A stretch of 26,727 bases of DNA from Fastidiosipila sp964627125 (GCA_964627125.1 CAZVJQ010000024.1:1-26727), one strand, 5' to 3'; positions 1 to 9,507 are shown, numbered from the stretch's first letter. The notes: generated from the letters alone by a model not told the origin. Made by a program: numbers and translations.

Positions 1-1321
1 GAGCATATCCTTCTTGGACAGGAGCAAATACGTTTGTCATATATTGATGCCAAATTCTACCGTTTACCTGGTTTGCTGGCCAACGCATGTTGAACTTCAT
101 GTAGTAGTTAGTGTTTTGGTTTTGTCTAATATATGCTTCTGCAATGAAGGCAGTACCACCTGAGATTGCTTTGTCCAAAGTATCCCAAGGTAAGTTGTAT
201 GCAGCCTTAGCAGAATCTGATACACCATATCCCATGGCATATAAGACACCATTTTGTTGAGGGTTAGTACCATCGTAGGCACCAATGTTAAACACGTTGT
301 AGTAGTTCTTACTTAAGTCAGGGTTGAAGTTTGGATCACCCAGCGCATTAATTGTAGATTGAGAAATTCTTAATGTACCTTTAGCTGGTGCTGTAACAGT
401 TTTTACACCATTACGAGTAATACTAACTTCCATTAGAATTCTAGCACCGATAAATACAGGACTTACGTCTTGTTCATTAGCAGCACGCATAATTCCTGGA
501 ATCATGTTTAGTAAGTCTTGGTTACCTGCAAACATTCTCTCTAAAGTTCTTTCAGCAGGAACGCCTGGATCATTAGTTAACATCTCAAACATGAAGATAT
601 AACGTTCATTTAGCCAGTTTCTTGGATCCATTGCGAAGGCTATAGCATTTCCACTTGCTGCATACCAACCACCAGCATCCATCTGATATCTATAATTCAT
701 GTCTCTATAAGCTGGTCCATGACCAGTTTGATTTACTGTATTTCTTGCTGGATTTTCTTTTTGAATAGCTATTGCGTGTTCGAGAGTATAATTGTGATAT
801 TCAGGAATAAATTTCCAAGCAGGATATTTATCATGTAGTTCATTTAAATAGTAATGGTAAGAACTAGGGAAGCTATTTAAAACTTCTTGCCATTCTGCAT
901 CTGTGTATGCAGGAGTATTTTCATGTTCTGATGGATCTGTTGGTACATAAGGTGGAGGAGTTGGTGTTGGATCTGGAGTTGGGGTTGGTGTACTTACTTC
1001 TTGGTAAGTTTCAGCGATTACGTATCCATCTTGACCATTGAAATTAAATCTATACCAAGTATTTCTAGTTTGTCCGCCTGATTCAAAATTACCACCGGTA
1101 ACTACCTCTAATACTATAAAACTTGTGCCTGAATTAATCTGGCCTAGACGTGTAGCATCTGCTCTTGCTGCATTACGAACGTTGTAAGAGGCAGTCACAG
1201 TAACTCTATCTCCAACCTCAGCAGGATATGTATTAGCTGAAATTGTCGTCGGGAAAGATGTTAGGATAAAAATGAGGCTTAAGATTAATGTTAAAAATTT
1301 TACATTGTTTTTGTTTTGCAT
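1..1321 (-). CDS. Secreted SH3b-containing N-acetylglucosaminidase (autolysin), 3' end outside window
   Basis: This is a cell-wall hydrolase predicted to cleave glycan strands of peptidoglycan outside the cell. 440 codons are visible and no stop is reached at the left edge. A signal peptide covers residues 1-29 (basic start, hydrophobic 8-22, cleavage near TISA-N). A bacterial SH3 domain lies at about 36-107, followed by a Thr/Pro linker (110-125). The catalytic region opens with the family hallmark FPSSYHYYLNELHDKYPAWK (151-170). It continues with DPRNWLNERYIF (232-243), the segment ARILMEVS containing the likely catalytic Glu298, a YYNVFNIGAYDG block (340-351) and an AISGGTAFIAEAYI block (385-398). 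These are typical of clostridial LytD/Acd-like glucosaminidases (COG4193). The start ATG at 1319-1321 has a GGAG ribosome site about 10 nt upstream. The family assignment rests on recognised motifs; the exact substrate is inferred. Confidence 0.86.
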   Translation of the reverse strand, partial: MQNKNNVKFLTLILSLIFILTSFPTTISANTYPAEVGDRVTVTASYNVRNAARADATRLGQINSGTSFIVLEVVTGGNFESGGQTRNTWYRFNFNGQDGYVIAETYQEVSTPTPTPDPTPTPPPYVPTDPSEHENTPAYTDAEWQEVLNSFPSSYHYYLNELHDKYPAWKFIPEYHNYTLEHAIAIQKENPARNTVNQTGHGPAYRDMNYRYQMDAGGWYAASGNAIAFAMDPRNWLNERYIFMFEMLTNDPGVPAERTLERMFAGNQDLLNMIPGIMRAANEQDVSPVFIGARILMEVSITRNGVKTVTAPAKGTLRISQSTINALGDPNFNPDLSKNYYNVFNIGAYDGTNPQQNGVLYAMGYGVSDSAKAAYNLPWDTLDKAISGGTAFIAEAYIRQNQNTNYYMKFNMRWPANQVNGRIWHQYMTNVFAPVQEGYA

Positions 1322-1633
1322 AACTTATACTCCAGAATTTGAATAATGACTTATATTCTAAAATTATTGTCTAGCAGTCTATGGCTAGCCTTTCTGGGCT
1401 ATTGTAACAAAATAAAATGAAACCCGCATGAAAAACTTGGCTTGCTTTATCAACGTTCACAATTGATGTAAACTGTATAAGTATATTAGCTGGATTCGAA
1501 TATGTTAAATTGTTTTAATTTAGTCTTTGGCAAGTAATATCAAAAGTATTATATTGTAATTAGACAAATTTAAAATCTATTGGAAGGTAATAGTAAATAC
1601 TAGTTTGGACGATTAGTTATTTAGTGGAAATTT
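1322..1633. other. Divergent intergenic region (312 bp)
   Basis: This AT-rich gap separates two divergent genes. It holds the good plus-strand promoter listed separately. Toward the minus gene the best candidate is an extended -10 (TGTTACAAT on the minus strand, rc of 1401-1409) with no convincing -35. A short inverted repeat TAGCC/GGCTA (about 1388-1402) would lie in the leader of the glucosaminidase. I see no small gene and recognise no riboswitch class. Confidence 0.5.
1527..1555 (+). promoter_or_regulatory. Sigma-A-type promoter for the helicase-like gene
   Basis: TTGGCA (1527-1532), a 17-nt spacer and TATATT (1550-1555). Transcription would begin near 1562, about 70 nt before the ATG at 1634. 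Spacing is ideal and both boxes are close to consensus. Confidence 0.7.
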
Positions 1634-4600
1634 ATGACAAGAGAAGAGATTAAAGATGTATTAGGGCTTTGGTATTATCAGGAGCTGTTTACAGCATTGA
1701 AACCTGATGCCGAAAAAGTAATCCTAAATTCCGAAGATTTAATTGATTGGGAATCTTTAGATTATGCAAACCCAGAAAAATTTTATAGAGTCTATGCAGG
1801 TAGTTTAGGTGCAGAATTTCTGAAAGAGATTTCTAGTAGGGAAAACAAGCACTCTAAGGTGCATAATCGCTATGAGGAGTATGGTCCTTTATATACATTA
1901 TGTATAGATAAAAATGGTAATTATATTGAAGATAGTTTTACTGTTTCTTACTCTGTGTGGGCTTTGGCCAAAGTCGCCGGTGATAAAAATGCTGAACTCG
2001 ACTTGGAAGAGTTACATTCATTGAATAGTGGCATAAACCAAGAACTTATAGAAGCAAAACCAGTTTTTACTGCAAGTTTGATAAGAAAGCTCAACAACAC
2101 TATTACAAAATTATTATTTGATTCTGATATACATGTAAATACTCATGTTTATAAGCTTCTAACTGAATCTGATCCTTCCAATCCACATGGTAAATCTAGT
2201 AATATTGAAATTCTGAAAAATTCCGTCAATTCTGTTGGGAAAAATAGTACTTTAGGGAAATTTGTGTCTGCAATTTTAAATGCAAGCCAAGAAACTGCGG
2301 ATTTAACAGATCCTAAGCTTTGGCAAGAAAATTTAAAACCATATGATTATGCAAATACTGCCTGGCCAAATAAAGCTACAAATAGTACTAGTGAACAATG
2401 GATAATCAATGATATTCACAAATCTCACTCTAATGATATTAAGAATTACCAAATGCCAAGAGGTACTAATAGGGCAAGGATAGTCGCTAATGTAACAGCA
2501 CAAAATATTTATAAGAGAGCTCTTCTGTTAAATAAGTTGTATAAGCCTGGGGATGCTTTTACCATGAGGAAGTTCACATACTCTAGAAGATTGGACTCAA
2601 GTAATTATTATGCAGCAATGTTCAATTTATCTAAGGCTAATCAATTATTAGTGTCAGACAACACCCGTGAATTAAATCTCATCAACGATACACTAAATGA
2701 TGCTAAAGAAATTTCTAATAACTCGATAGGAACATCATTTGACTTATCAAGAAATCCTGAAGTGTATTTCACAGCAGCAAGCGATGCATTTGCTAAGACT
2801 AAATCTAAGGATAAGAAGACATGGGGATTAGTCAGTGCACATTTAGATACTCATGAAGATTTACAAAATCTCGTGGATGTATTAATAGAAGAATTAGATG
2901 CAAATAGTGAGTACTGGGTTGCTCAAAAAGAGCTTGGACATGTTTATACTTTCGCTGAAGCTAAGAAAAAATTCATTATCGCTGATGATAAAGTTAATGA
3001 AAAATTGGCAAAAGCCAACTCCAACTACGAATCTTCCGCAAAATTCATGCAAGTCCTAGATGAGTATGATGATCTATTAGAAGCCCAAGAAGCCTTGTTT
3101 AGCGAAAGAGAATTATTAGCAGAAGAAGTGGTTAAAGCTGAATCAAATATTGATAGACGCGTTGAAGAGATAGAACTTCGTCAAGAAGAAATCGATAGGC
3201 AATTAGAAAACATTAGTTTTTGGAAAAAAATAATATATAGATTATTTAATTATGGAGATGAAGCTCGTATATTAAATAATATGCAAGAAAATCAAAACGA
3301 GGCTCAATCTTTATTAGATATTTCTAAGAACTCTCATGCTGAAATTATCAATGAGCAAGAAGATTTGCGAAATGAATTAAATAGAGTTAAAGAAAATATT
3401 AGGGAAAAGATACAGCTTATTGAAGAGCTTGAACTTATCGAAAAAGAGAATAAGGCTAAATATGGCAAAAACTATATAGATAGAGATAGTTATGTGAATA
3501 TTGCTTCAGCTGAGTACAAGTCTTTTAATCCATGGGTAGATGACGAACTGCTAGCGCTTCGAGAAAACTTGCTGAAAGCTAGTTTAGATTTACAAAAGAG
3601 CTTTATTTTAAACTCCAATGAGATACATCAAAATTTGAAGAGACTTAAATTGCACTTAAGTGGTTTTTATCAAGGAGATGATTTAACAGATTCTTGGCAA
3701 GACTTGTTCTCAACATTACAAATGATTATTCCTAATATCTCGATGTCTAGAGAATTATTAAATGAATTATTCACTCATGCTAAATCTGAAGAGAGTGGAT
3801 GTGTGATATATCTCGAGGCTGAAACAAATAGACCAAGTGAATTAGTGCCAGTATTGTCAGTAGCAGATAGAGCTATTGTATTAGCAGATTTCTTGCAATT
3901 AGCTAATAGAGGAGATGAGCCTCTAGAGTTAGGACTAGCTCTAGCTCAACTCACGGGAGTAAATGCATCATTTGTAAATCCTGACTATAGCGCTGCAGAT
4001 TATAGCTTGGGTAATTCAGATAGATTATTCATGCTAGCAGGTGAGGGAATTCCATTCCCGGTTAGAGAACAGTCCAGAATGATTGAGCCTTTGCATAGTA
4101 TACATAATGAAATTTGTTTAGATTCATTACTCTTTGGAAAATCTATTGTAGTAGAACCGAATGGAGATGATTTGCTTGAGCAGTCATCTTGGCCAAATAT
4201 TAGAACTGAGACTTTCTCAGGTAGTTTATTCTCAATACAAGCGGCAGATATGATTTTAGGCTTGCTTAAAAATAATCTAAAGAGTCATGAGAGCTTCCCA
4301 GATATGGGTATAGCATTTTTCTATAGCGATGTTTTAGCTGAGTGGTTAGAGTATAGCGCTCAATATATTGCTAGTGAACAAGACTTAAATATTTCTGAAG
4401 ATGAATTTATTAATTGGATTAGTGAGAATAGTTTCTTGCTAACTCAATGGGGTGGACAATCTTATGATGAAGTGATTTTCTTCGCTGGCGGAGGTAGTGA
4501 AGAGGATAGGGAAGCTGTAGATTTATTCTCAAAAGATATTAAACCTCTTCATACATTATTTAGTACTGTTAAACGAAACTTACTTGTCTTAGCAGCTCCT

Positions 4601-5323
4601 GAGTTATGGGCTCAAGATGGGAAAATGCAAGAACTTCATGCGAAATTAGATGAGCTTGGTGCTAAGAGAAATCTTAAACATAAAGAAATAAATTTCGTAA
4701 CTATGCCTGAGAATATAGAGTTTGAAGAGATTGTGCTTGAACGTGATCTTAATAGTGATAATGTACAAGATAAGGCTGTTGACTCAAATAGTGCATCAGT
4801 TGAAGAAGAGGATGATGTTGAAGAAGTTGACGGAGTTAATGGCCAGTCTTTCGAAACTGACTCAAGTGAAGATGAGTTAGAAGAAGTTGTAAAAGAGCTT
4901 AGAAATGAGCAATTAGATCAGCTAAGAAGTGCAGGTATTGATATTAATGCAGATTCATATTATATAGCCGATTTTAATCATGCTAAACAAGTAGTCATTT
5001 ATCTAACTAATGAAAATGATGATGAAAATATAATAATTGATAGAAGAATTTCTATTGAAAATATGAATGGCGATGGTAGATTCTCTACCGTGGTTAAGAG
5101 AGTATTAGATGAATTAGAACGTTTATCTCAAAATAAGGCGACACTATTTATAAGTAAAGAGTGGCTAAATGCTTACATTGAAGAGAAGAACAGCAAAATA
5201 GATAAAGAGAAGTTCAAAGATATTGATATTGTCTCTATTGAGGAATTAGGCAGTGTATACTGCGGTAAGTACTATAGATTCTTAGATGAGTGGAAATTAT
5301 CTACCTTCCAATATAGGAAATAA
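1634..5323 (+). CDS. Large helicase-like protein with degenerate SF1 (UPF1/DNA2-type) motifs
   Basis: The product has 1229 residues, no signal peptide or membrane segment, and is probably cytoplasmic. I read it as a relative of large AAA/SF1 helicases whose catalytic motifs have eroded in place. Residues 272-300 (YQMPRGTNRARIVANV then AQNIYKRALLL) align with the P-loop block GPPGTGKTTL plus NNIVxRAxLL, but Lys is Arg280 and the Gly/Thr are Asn279/Ala281. The Walker B slot reads LEAE (727-730, usually DEAS). Motif III reads ADFLQL (751-756, usually GDxxQL). EQSRM (812-816) matches the EQYRM motif. The motif V slot is WGGQSYDEVIFF before residue 960. Motif VI (970-981) has Thr978 where NVALTRAK has its Arg finger. 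Long charged helical stretches fill about 500-660, and there is an acidic tract near 1055-1095. The start has a clear upstream promoter; the gene is monocistronic and ends in a terminator. Function is unknown; no nucleotide hydrolysis is expected. Confidence 0.72.
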   Translation: MTREEIKDVLGLWYYQELFTALKPDAEKVILNSEDLIDWESLDYANPEKFYRVYAGSLGAEFLKEISSRENKHSKVHNRYEEYGPLYTLCIDKNGNYIEDSFTVSYSVWALAKVAGDKNAELDLEELHSLNSGINQELIEAKPVFTASLIRKLNNTITKLLFDSDIHVNTHVYKLLTESDPSNPHGKSSNIEILKNSVNSVGKNSTLGKFVSAILNASQETADLTDPKLWQENLKPYDYANTAWPNKATNSTSEQWIINDIHKSHSNDIKNYQMPRGTNRARIVANVTAQNIYKRALLLNKLYKPGDAFTMRKFTYSRRLDSSNYYAAMFNLSKANQLLVSDNTRELNLINDTLNDAKEISNNSIGTSFDLSRNPEVYFTAASDAFAKTKSKDKKTWGLVSAHLDTHEDLQNLVDVLIEELDANSEYWVAQKELGHVYTFAEAKKKFIIADDKVNEKLAKANSNYESSAKFMQVLDEYDDLLEAQEALFSERELLAEEVVKAESNIDRRVEEIELRQEEIDRQLENISFWKKIIYRLFNYGDEARILNNMQENQNEAQSLLDISKNSHAEIINEQEDLRNELNRVKENIREKIQLIEELELIEKENKAKYGKNYIDRDSYVNIASAEYKSFNPWVDDELLALRENLLKASLDLQKSFILNSNEIHQNLKRLKLHLSGFYQGDDLTDSWQDLFSTLQMIIPNISMSRELLNELFTHAKSEESGCVIYLEAETNRPSELVPVLSVADRAIVLADFLQLANRGDEPLELGLALAQLTGVNASFVNPDYSAADYSLGNSDRLFMLAGEGIPFPVREQSRMIEPLHSIHNEICLDSLLFGKSIVVEPNGDDLLEQSSWPNIRTETFSGSLFSIQAADMILGLLKNNLKSHESFPDMGIAFFYSDVLAEWLEYSAQYIASEQDLNISEDEFINWISENSFLLTQWGGQSYDEVIFFAGGGSEEDREAVDLFSKDIKPLHTLFSTVKRNLLVLAAPELWAQDGKMQELHAKLDELGAKRNLKHKEINFVTMPENIEFEEIVLERDLNSDNVQDKAVDSNSASVEEEDDVEEVDGVNGQSFETDSSEDELEEVVKELRNEQLDQLRSAGIDINADSYYIADFNHAKQVVIYLTNENDDENIIIDRRISIENMNGDGRFSTVVKRVLDELERLSQNKATLFISKEWLNAYIEEKNSKIDKEKFKDIDIVSIEELGSVYCGKYYRFLDEWKLSTFQYRK

Positions 5324-5343
5324 ATTTTAGGCAGAAATTGAAG

Positions 5344-5383
5344 CAACCCTCTTAGCTGCTATTGTTAAGAGGGTTGTTATTTT
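5344..5383 (+). terminator. Rho-independent terminator of the helicase-like gene
   Basis: 11-bp stem CAACCCTCTTA (5344-5354) / TAAGAGGGTTG (5366-5376), 11-nt loop, then TTATTTT. It lies between convergent genes. The T-run favours the plus strand; the minus-strand tail is weak. Confidence 0.85.
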
Positions 5384-5397
5384 ATGTATTAAAAAAA

Positions 5398-6663
5398 TTA
5401 CTCGAAAAAGTTTTCATTAAAATTATTGAAATTATCAATTGTTCTATATTCATTTTCGCTTAAATTCATCATTGCAAGGTAGTGTTCCAAAGCAAATGAG
5501 AAATAGTTTGACTTATCAGTACTGTAACCATCAGGAGCATTTTCTGTACCTTCAGCACGATAAGGGAGTATGTACCAAGTGTCATTTATTTCCATTGGTA
5601 AAGGAAGAGTAACTTTATAGCCAATAGTTACACTAGGGAAGTTGGTAAATTCTGGAATAGAATATTCAGCAATTGAGCTATCAATATAGGCAAGTCTCTC
5701 AGTATCAATATCTTCTTCATAGAAACGTTCTATCCCACTTAATCCATCCTCAGTCTCTTCAAGATAGAGATTATATAAGTCTACATATCTACCTTGTTTA
5801 AGCAGCTCAGAGTGTGGCTGATAGAATACATTTAGATCTCTAGGAGGCGTATTTTCAGTACCTAGCATAGCGGTAAAATCTCTATTATATTTTAGATTTC
5901 CACCTTCGAAAATTATCGTTTCGGGAATCATGTCCATAAACTGTTGGAAGAAAATAGTTCCATTTATTACGAAGGCTTGGTCTTCATCTGACCATACTAG
6001 TATTTCTGGGGCAAAGCGAATTATTGTCATATCCGATTCTTGCATATTATTATATGCATCAGTGATTAATTGATCATTTTCTGAAAGTATTGTTTCTTCA
6101 TCGTCAGAACCATTGTAATAAGCTAGATTCTGGACTCTATCTGCATCTACATGTGAAGCTACAAAACCTGGATCTGCACCAAGCTCATAAAAAATCTGTC
6201 CATTAGCTCTACTCCAACGAAGGTGTGCTTGTGGCCAAGACTCATCTTGACTTTTGCTAAAATCGCTACTTGCAGTTTTTATAACATCAAAATTTTTAAA
6301 AGCAGCCTTCCATAAATCAGTCTGCATCCATTTTTCTAAATATTGATCATAGACACCGAGGAGAGTTGCATTAGTTCTACTATCTGGAATAAAACGCATG
6401 TAGTCTATTGCACTAATATCACCTGCTTCAATTAGAGATGAGAAATGCTCCAAATACTTATACCAATCATCTAGGGTGATAGTATCAGCACTTGGTACCA
6501 TTACATATTTACCATCATCAGATTCAGCTAAGTCAAAACTATCGTGGCTTTCTATAACATTATTGTTTATCCTGGGACCATCGTCACCACCAAGTAAGTT
6601 ACAAGCACTTAGGCTAATAGAAATAATTAAAAGTAAAGCGAGTTTAGAAAGTTTTTTTATCAT
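5398..6663 (-). CDS. Lipoprotein of unknown function
   Basis: The product has 421 residues. The N-terminus is a type II signal peptide: MIKKLSK, a hydrophobic stretch, then the lipobox LSAC with Cys21 as the predicted lipidated residue. It would sit on the outer face of the membrane. The mature part is acidic and rich in aromatic residues, starts with a polar GDDGPRINNN linker, and has no repeat or catalytic motif that I recognise. The start ATG (6661-6663) follows a GAGGA ribosome site. It is a single gene, convergent with the helicase-like gene. It could be a solute-binding or surface protein, but it lacks the hallmarks of the sugar- or peptide-binding families I know, so I give no function. 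Confidence 0.7.
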   Translation of the reverse strand: MIKKLSKLALLLIISISLSACNLLGGDDGPRINNNVIESHDSFDLAESDDGKYVMVPSADTITLDDWYKYLEHFSSLIEAGDISAIDYMRFIPDSRTNATLLGVYDQYLEKWMQTDLWKAAFKNFDVIKTASSDFSKSQDESWPQAHLRWSRANGQIFYELGADPGFVASHVDADRVQNLAYYNGSDDEETILSENDQLITDAYNNMQESDMTIIRFAPEILVWSDEDQAFVINGTIFFQQFMDMIPETIIFEGGNLKYNRDFTAMLGTENTPPRDLNVFYQPHSELLKQGRYVDLYNLYLEETEDGLSGIERFYEEDIDTERLAYIDSSIAEYSIPEFTNFPSVTIGYKVTLPLPMEINDTWYILPYRAEGTENAPDGYSTDKSNYFSFALEHYLAMMNLSENEYRTIDNFNNFNENFFE

Positions 6664-6704
6664 ATAAAGTCCTCACGTAAATATATTAAACTGTAGTTGC
6701 CGTA

Positions 6705-6710
6705 ATTATA
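6705..6710 (-). promoter_or_regulatory. Probable -10 box for the lipoprotein gene
   Basis: A perfect TATAAT on the minus strand, about 42 nt upstream of the lipoprotein ATG. No good -35 is seen at the expected distance, so the promoter is only probable. Confidence 0.4.
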
Positions 6711-6899
6711 CATAAATAAGATTAAATGCTTGTTAGTAATTGTGTGTTGATATATATATTAAATAATATTTCAAACTTTTATATCTTAGGCATAATAATT
6801 AATAAGTAGGCGGAGTATAGGTTTAAGAGTTATTTAAATGTAGTAAATTAGAACAATTCAACAAAATTCGAATTATATTAAAATATTTAACATAAAGGC

Positions 6900-6928
6900 T
6901 TGACAGTATAAATTTAACTTGCTAGAAT
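6900..6928 (+). promoter_or_regulatory. Promoter of the tRNA operon
   Basis: TTGACA (6900-6905), 17 nt, TAGAAT (6923-6928). This is the closest match to the sigma-A consensus in the window and lies about 24 nt before the first tRNA base, as expected for stable RNA. Confidence 0.88.
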
Positions 6929-6951
6929 AGCTCTTGCACTAAAAAATATGT

Positions 6952-7036
6952 GCTCGTGTGGCGAAATTGGCAGACGCAGCAGACTTAAAATCTGTGCCAG
7001 AGATGGGTGCCGGTTCGAGTCCGGCCATGAGCACCA
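6952..7036 (+). tRNA. tRNA-Leu (anticodon UAA)
   Basis: 85 nt including an encoded CCA. The acceptor stem GCTCGTG pairs with CATGAGC (one G-U). The anticodon stem GCAGA/TCTGT encloses the loop CTTAAAA, giving anticodon UAA. A long variable arm and a GGTTCGAGTCC T-arm identify a class II leucine tRNA. It is the first gene of a two-tRNA operon. Confidence 0.95.
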
Positions 7037-7044
7037 TATAATAT

Positions 7045-7120
7045 CGCGGAGTGGAGCAATTGGTAGCTTGTCGGGCTCATAACCCGAAGGTTGTAGGTTC
7101 GAATCCTACCTCCGCAACCA
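7045..7120 (+). tRNA. Initiator tRNA-fMet (anticodon CAU)
   Basis: 76 nt with encoded CCA. The acceptor begins CGCGGAG against CTCCGCA, leaving the C1-A72 mismatch that marks bacterial initiator tRNA. The anticodon stem TCGGG/CCCGA has the three G-C pairs typical of initiators around the loop CTCATAA (anticodon CAU). It lies 8 nt after tRNA-Leu and shares its promoter. Confidence 0.95.
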
Positions 7121-7125
7121 CTTTT

Positions 7126-7166
7126 AACCATGTTGATGAATTGATTCGTCTACATGGTTTTTTATT
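7126..7166 (+). terminator. Terminator of the tRNA operon
   Basis: Stem AACCATGT (7126-7133) / ACATGGTT (7152-7159) followed by TTTTATT, just after the CCA end of tRNA-fMet. Confidence 0.8.
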
Positions 7167-7190
7167 GTTAACTAATAAACTGGCACAATT

Positions 7191-8372
7191 TTATACTCTA
7201 TTAGTATTTTTAAATCTTCTGAATGCAATATATGCTACTACTAATGACCCTAATATATATACTAGAAGTCCTAATAAGATATTGGTATGTGTAAGGGATG
7301 ATGGTAAGGTGAAGAATAACAGTGCGGGGATAAAGAACACACTAGGTAGTAAGTAAATAACTACATATAAATGTATCCATAAGAAAATGAATGGGTCATC
7401 AGCACCAAATTGCATATGTATTTTAAATTCATTATCTTGATCTTTAATATTCTGGAGTAGATTGGCAATAAATATAACAAAAATTAATAGAGAACCATTT
7501 CCTATTACTATGCTATCAATTCTAAGTTTTATAGGATTAGTTTCATCAAATCTTGTATTATTATCTACTTGGTTCAAATAGAAGCCAATGTTTCCGCTAT
7601 GAGTACTGTAGTATGAATTGAAGTCAAACAGTAATTCTTCACTAGGATTGAAAATGTGTATTTGATTGATATTAACTTCGTTGAATGGTCTGAGGTCATT
7701 TATTGTTTCAAGTGAATTTGTTGCTATGTAGATTGTTTTATAATCATAACCACGAAAGTCTTCTTGATAACCATCGTTGACGATGGTTATAGCATATTGG
7801 AATATATCAATTGGATAGCTATAATTTATTGTATCTAATATAGGCATAGTGACACCTGAAAATTCAAATTCTGTGCCAACTAGAGGGGCAAGATCCTCAC
7901 TCACAAATGCATAGACTTGTTTATCTGAAAAATTTTCTTCTACATTAGCAAATTCAAGGTATTTACCAGAAATAATAACAATATTATTAAAACTACTGTA
8001 ATCACGAGAATCAAATCCTCCAAAGAATACTTGGAAAAATTCTCTGTCGTACTGAACTATATATCCTGCTTGTTTATCAATTAGTAAATCTTGTATTAGA
8101 TTTGTCTGATAATTATCCATTACGCTGGGGCTAAAATCTGGTGTTTCTGGAGGAGCTATTATATCAGATATATTTTCGACTTCTATTGTACTTGTGTCGT
8201 ATGAATCTAGTAGATTAACTGTTTTATAGAAAACATCCATGCGTGAACTAAGCAAATATAAATTTGTAAAAAGCAAGAATAAGAAAGCAAGTAAGACTGA
8301 AAGTAGAATAGACCAGAACCAATTTTTTCTATAGAACCGTAGGGTGTTTTTTATTAAATATCTAATCTTCAT
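7191..8372 (-). CDS. ABC transporter permease half (FtsX/MacB-like), intact copy
   Basis: This is a membrane subunit of an ABC exporter-type system. From the ATG at 8370-8372 it has 393 residues; an in-frame GTG 9 nt upstream exists, but AGAGGTG is properly spaced to the ATG. Topology: one helix after a basic N-terminus (RFYRKNWFWSILLSVLLAF), a large outside domain, then three C-terminal helices with the cytoplasmic coupling segment NIKDQDNEFKIHMQFGADDP between the first two. This is the layout of FtsX/MacB permeases. The start lies one nucleotide from the stop of the upstream permease gene, implying translational coupling. The C-terminal 115 residues closely match the fragment at 12469-12867, so the two are paralogues. 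The matching ATPase is probably the one at 12936. The substrate is unknown; the nearby peptide gene suggests peptide export or resistance. Confidence 0.75.
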   Translation of the reverse strand: MKIRYLIKNTLRFYRKNWFWSILLSVLLAFLFLLFTNLYLLSSRMDVFYKTVNLLDSYDTSTIEVENISDIIAPPETPDFSPSVMDNYQTNLIQDLLIDKQAGYIVQYDREFFQVFFGGFDSRDYSSFNNIVIISGKYLEFANVEENFSDKQVYAFVSEDLAPLVGTEFEFSGVTMPILDTINYSYPIDIFQYAITIVNDGYQEDFRGYDYKTIYIATNSLETINDLRPFNEVNINQIHIFNPSEELLFDFNSYYSTHSGNIGFYLNQVDNNTRFDETNPIKLRIDSIVIGNGSLLIFVIFIANLLQNIKDQDNEFKIHMQFGADDPFIFLWIHLYVVIYLLPSVFFIPALLFFTLPSSLTHTNILLGLLVYILGSLVVAYIAFRRFKNTNRV

Positions 8373-8373
8373 A

Positions 8374-9435
8374 TTATTCACCTCTTGATTTTTCTAGCCA
8401 TCGATTATTTCTTGCAACAAGCATTAGTGGCAGCATTATGCTTAAAACAAAAATAACAATCAAATAAATTGGTACATACACTTCTTGCCAAGTTATTATT
8501 GAATAATTGGGGGCTATGAATGTTGCAAAAACTGTAAAAAAAGTACTCAATAAAAAGATAATTAATTGTTGCAAGAATATGTATCTATTGTTGACTGCAG
8601 TAGATAAACCGAAATAAGTATTAACTTTCATTCTATAGCGTAGTTTATCAAAGTGGTAAATTACGTAATATAGATATCCAAGAAGCAAGCTTAGACTTAA
8701 TATTAGATAACTAGGATTTTCAAATGAGCCAAAATGGTATTCTATAAAACTACGGGAATTTTCTATACCGAAACCTACCCACGAAAATCTAAAGCTGTCT
8801 AATAAGTTGTTATCAACATCTGCTTGGATTAATTGTATTTCTTTTGCTAGTTCTTGGGCAAATTTATTTGGAACAATAGCAATTCCAGTTGTTCTATCGA
8901 ATTCCTGTAATTCTATAAGTATTTGTGCTTCAGTTAATTCTGTAAAAAGAAAGGAGTGTCTATTATTGTTATTAAGAAATCCTGTGATTTCATATTGATC
9001 TGGATACGAATGAAGAATGTAGTCATCTGCATATAAGTCTGATAAGTGTGAATTGTCCATAATATATACTTCTGGTAGATCATCTGGGTAATCAGGATTT
9101 TTCTCACTGATGAACTTATTTAGATGAATTGAATTACCAATGAAACTAATTGAATATCTGTTAGAGTCTAAAAAAAAGATATTTTCCTCGTGCTCTTCAG
9201 TATATTTAAGCAATAGGTTGAAGAAAACATCAGTATCTCTATAGTAATGTTCATTTGCCTCTCCTTCAATAATACTACCATGTCTATCTAAAACAAGACC
9301 AGTTCTTTGATAGGAAAAACTACTATAGGGTTCAGAAATAAATATTTAAATTATGAAGGTTAATGCGATATTTAAAGAAGTAATAATTACACAACTTATA
9401 GAAATGTAAATAAGTAGATTTAGTCTTCTTTTCAT
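8374..9435 (-). pseudogene. ABC transporter permease half (FtsX/MacB-like), broken by an in-frame TAA
   Basis: The natural start is ATG at 9433-9435 with GGGGAA upstream. It encodes MKRRLNLLIYISISCVIITS and the rest of a first membrane helix, then meets TAA at codon 30 (9346-9348). The same frame continues without further stops to 8374: an outside domain, then three helices (around YLILSLSLLLGYLYYVIYHF and later) with a cytoplasmic segment DKLRYRMKVNTYFGLS between them. The only start seen after the stop is a poor TTG at 9211-9213, so a 279-residue protein lacking helix 1 is possible but doubtful. One base change would restore the gene. It could also be a sequencing error or a strain variant. 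Promoter and coupling to the downstream permease look intact, hence the damage is probably recent. Confidence 0.78.
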
Positions 9436-9478
9436 TTATTTCCCCATGAAATACTTATTTAAATAATTATTAATCTTT

Positions 9479-9507
9479 ATCATAGCAATTGTAGCTTAAA
9501 TTAACAA
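9479..9507 (-). promoter_or_regulatory. Promoter of the permease operon
   Basis: Minus strand: TTGTTA (rc of 9502-9507), 17 nt, TATGAT (rc of 9479-9484), with TGC just before the -10 (extended -10). It lies about 44 nt upstream of the ATG at 9435. Confidence 0.65.

Noticed and set aside
7051..7356. Plus-strand open frame of 101 codons overlapping tRNA-fMet
   Set aside because: It runs through the tRNA, its terminator and the antisense of the permease; shadow frame.
8807..8998. Small plus-strand frame inside the permease region
   Set aside because: Antisense shadow of the permease coding frame with no ribosome site.
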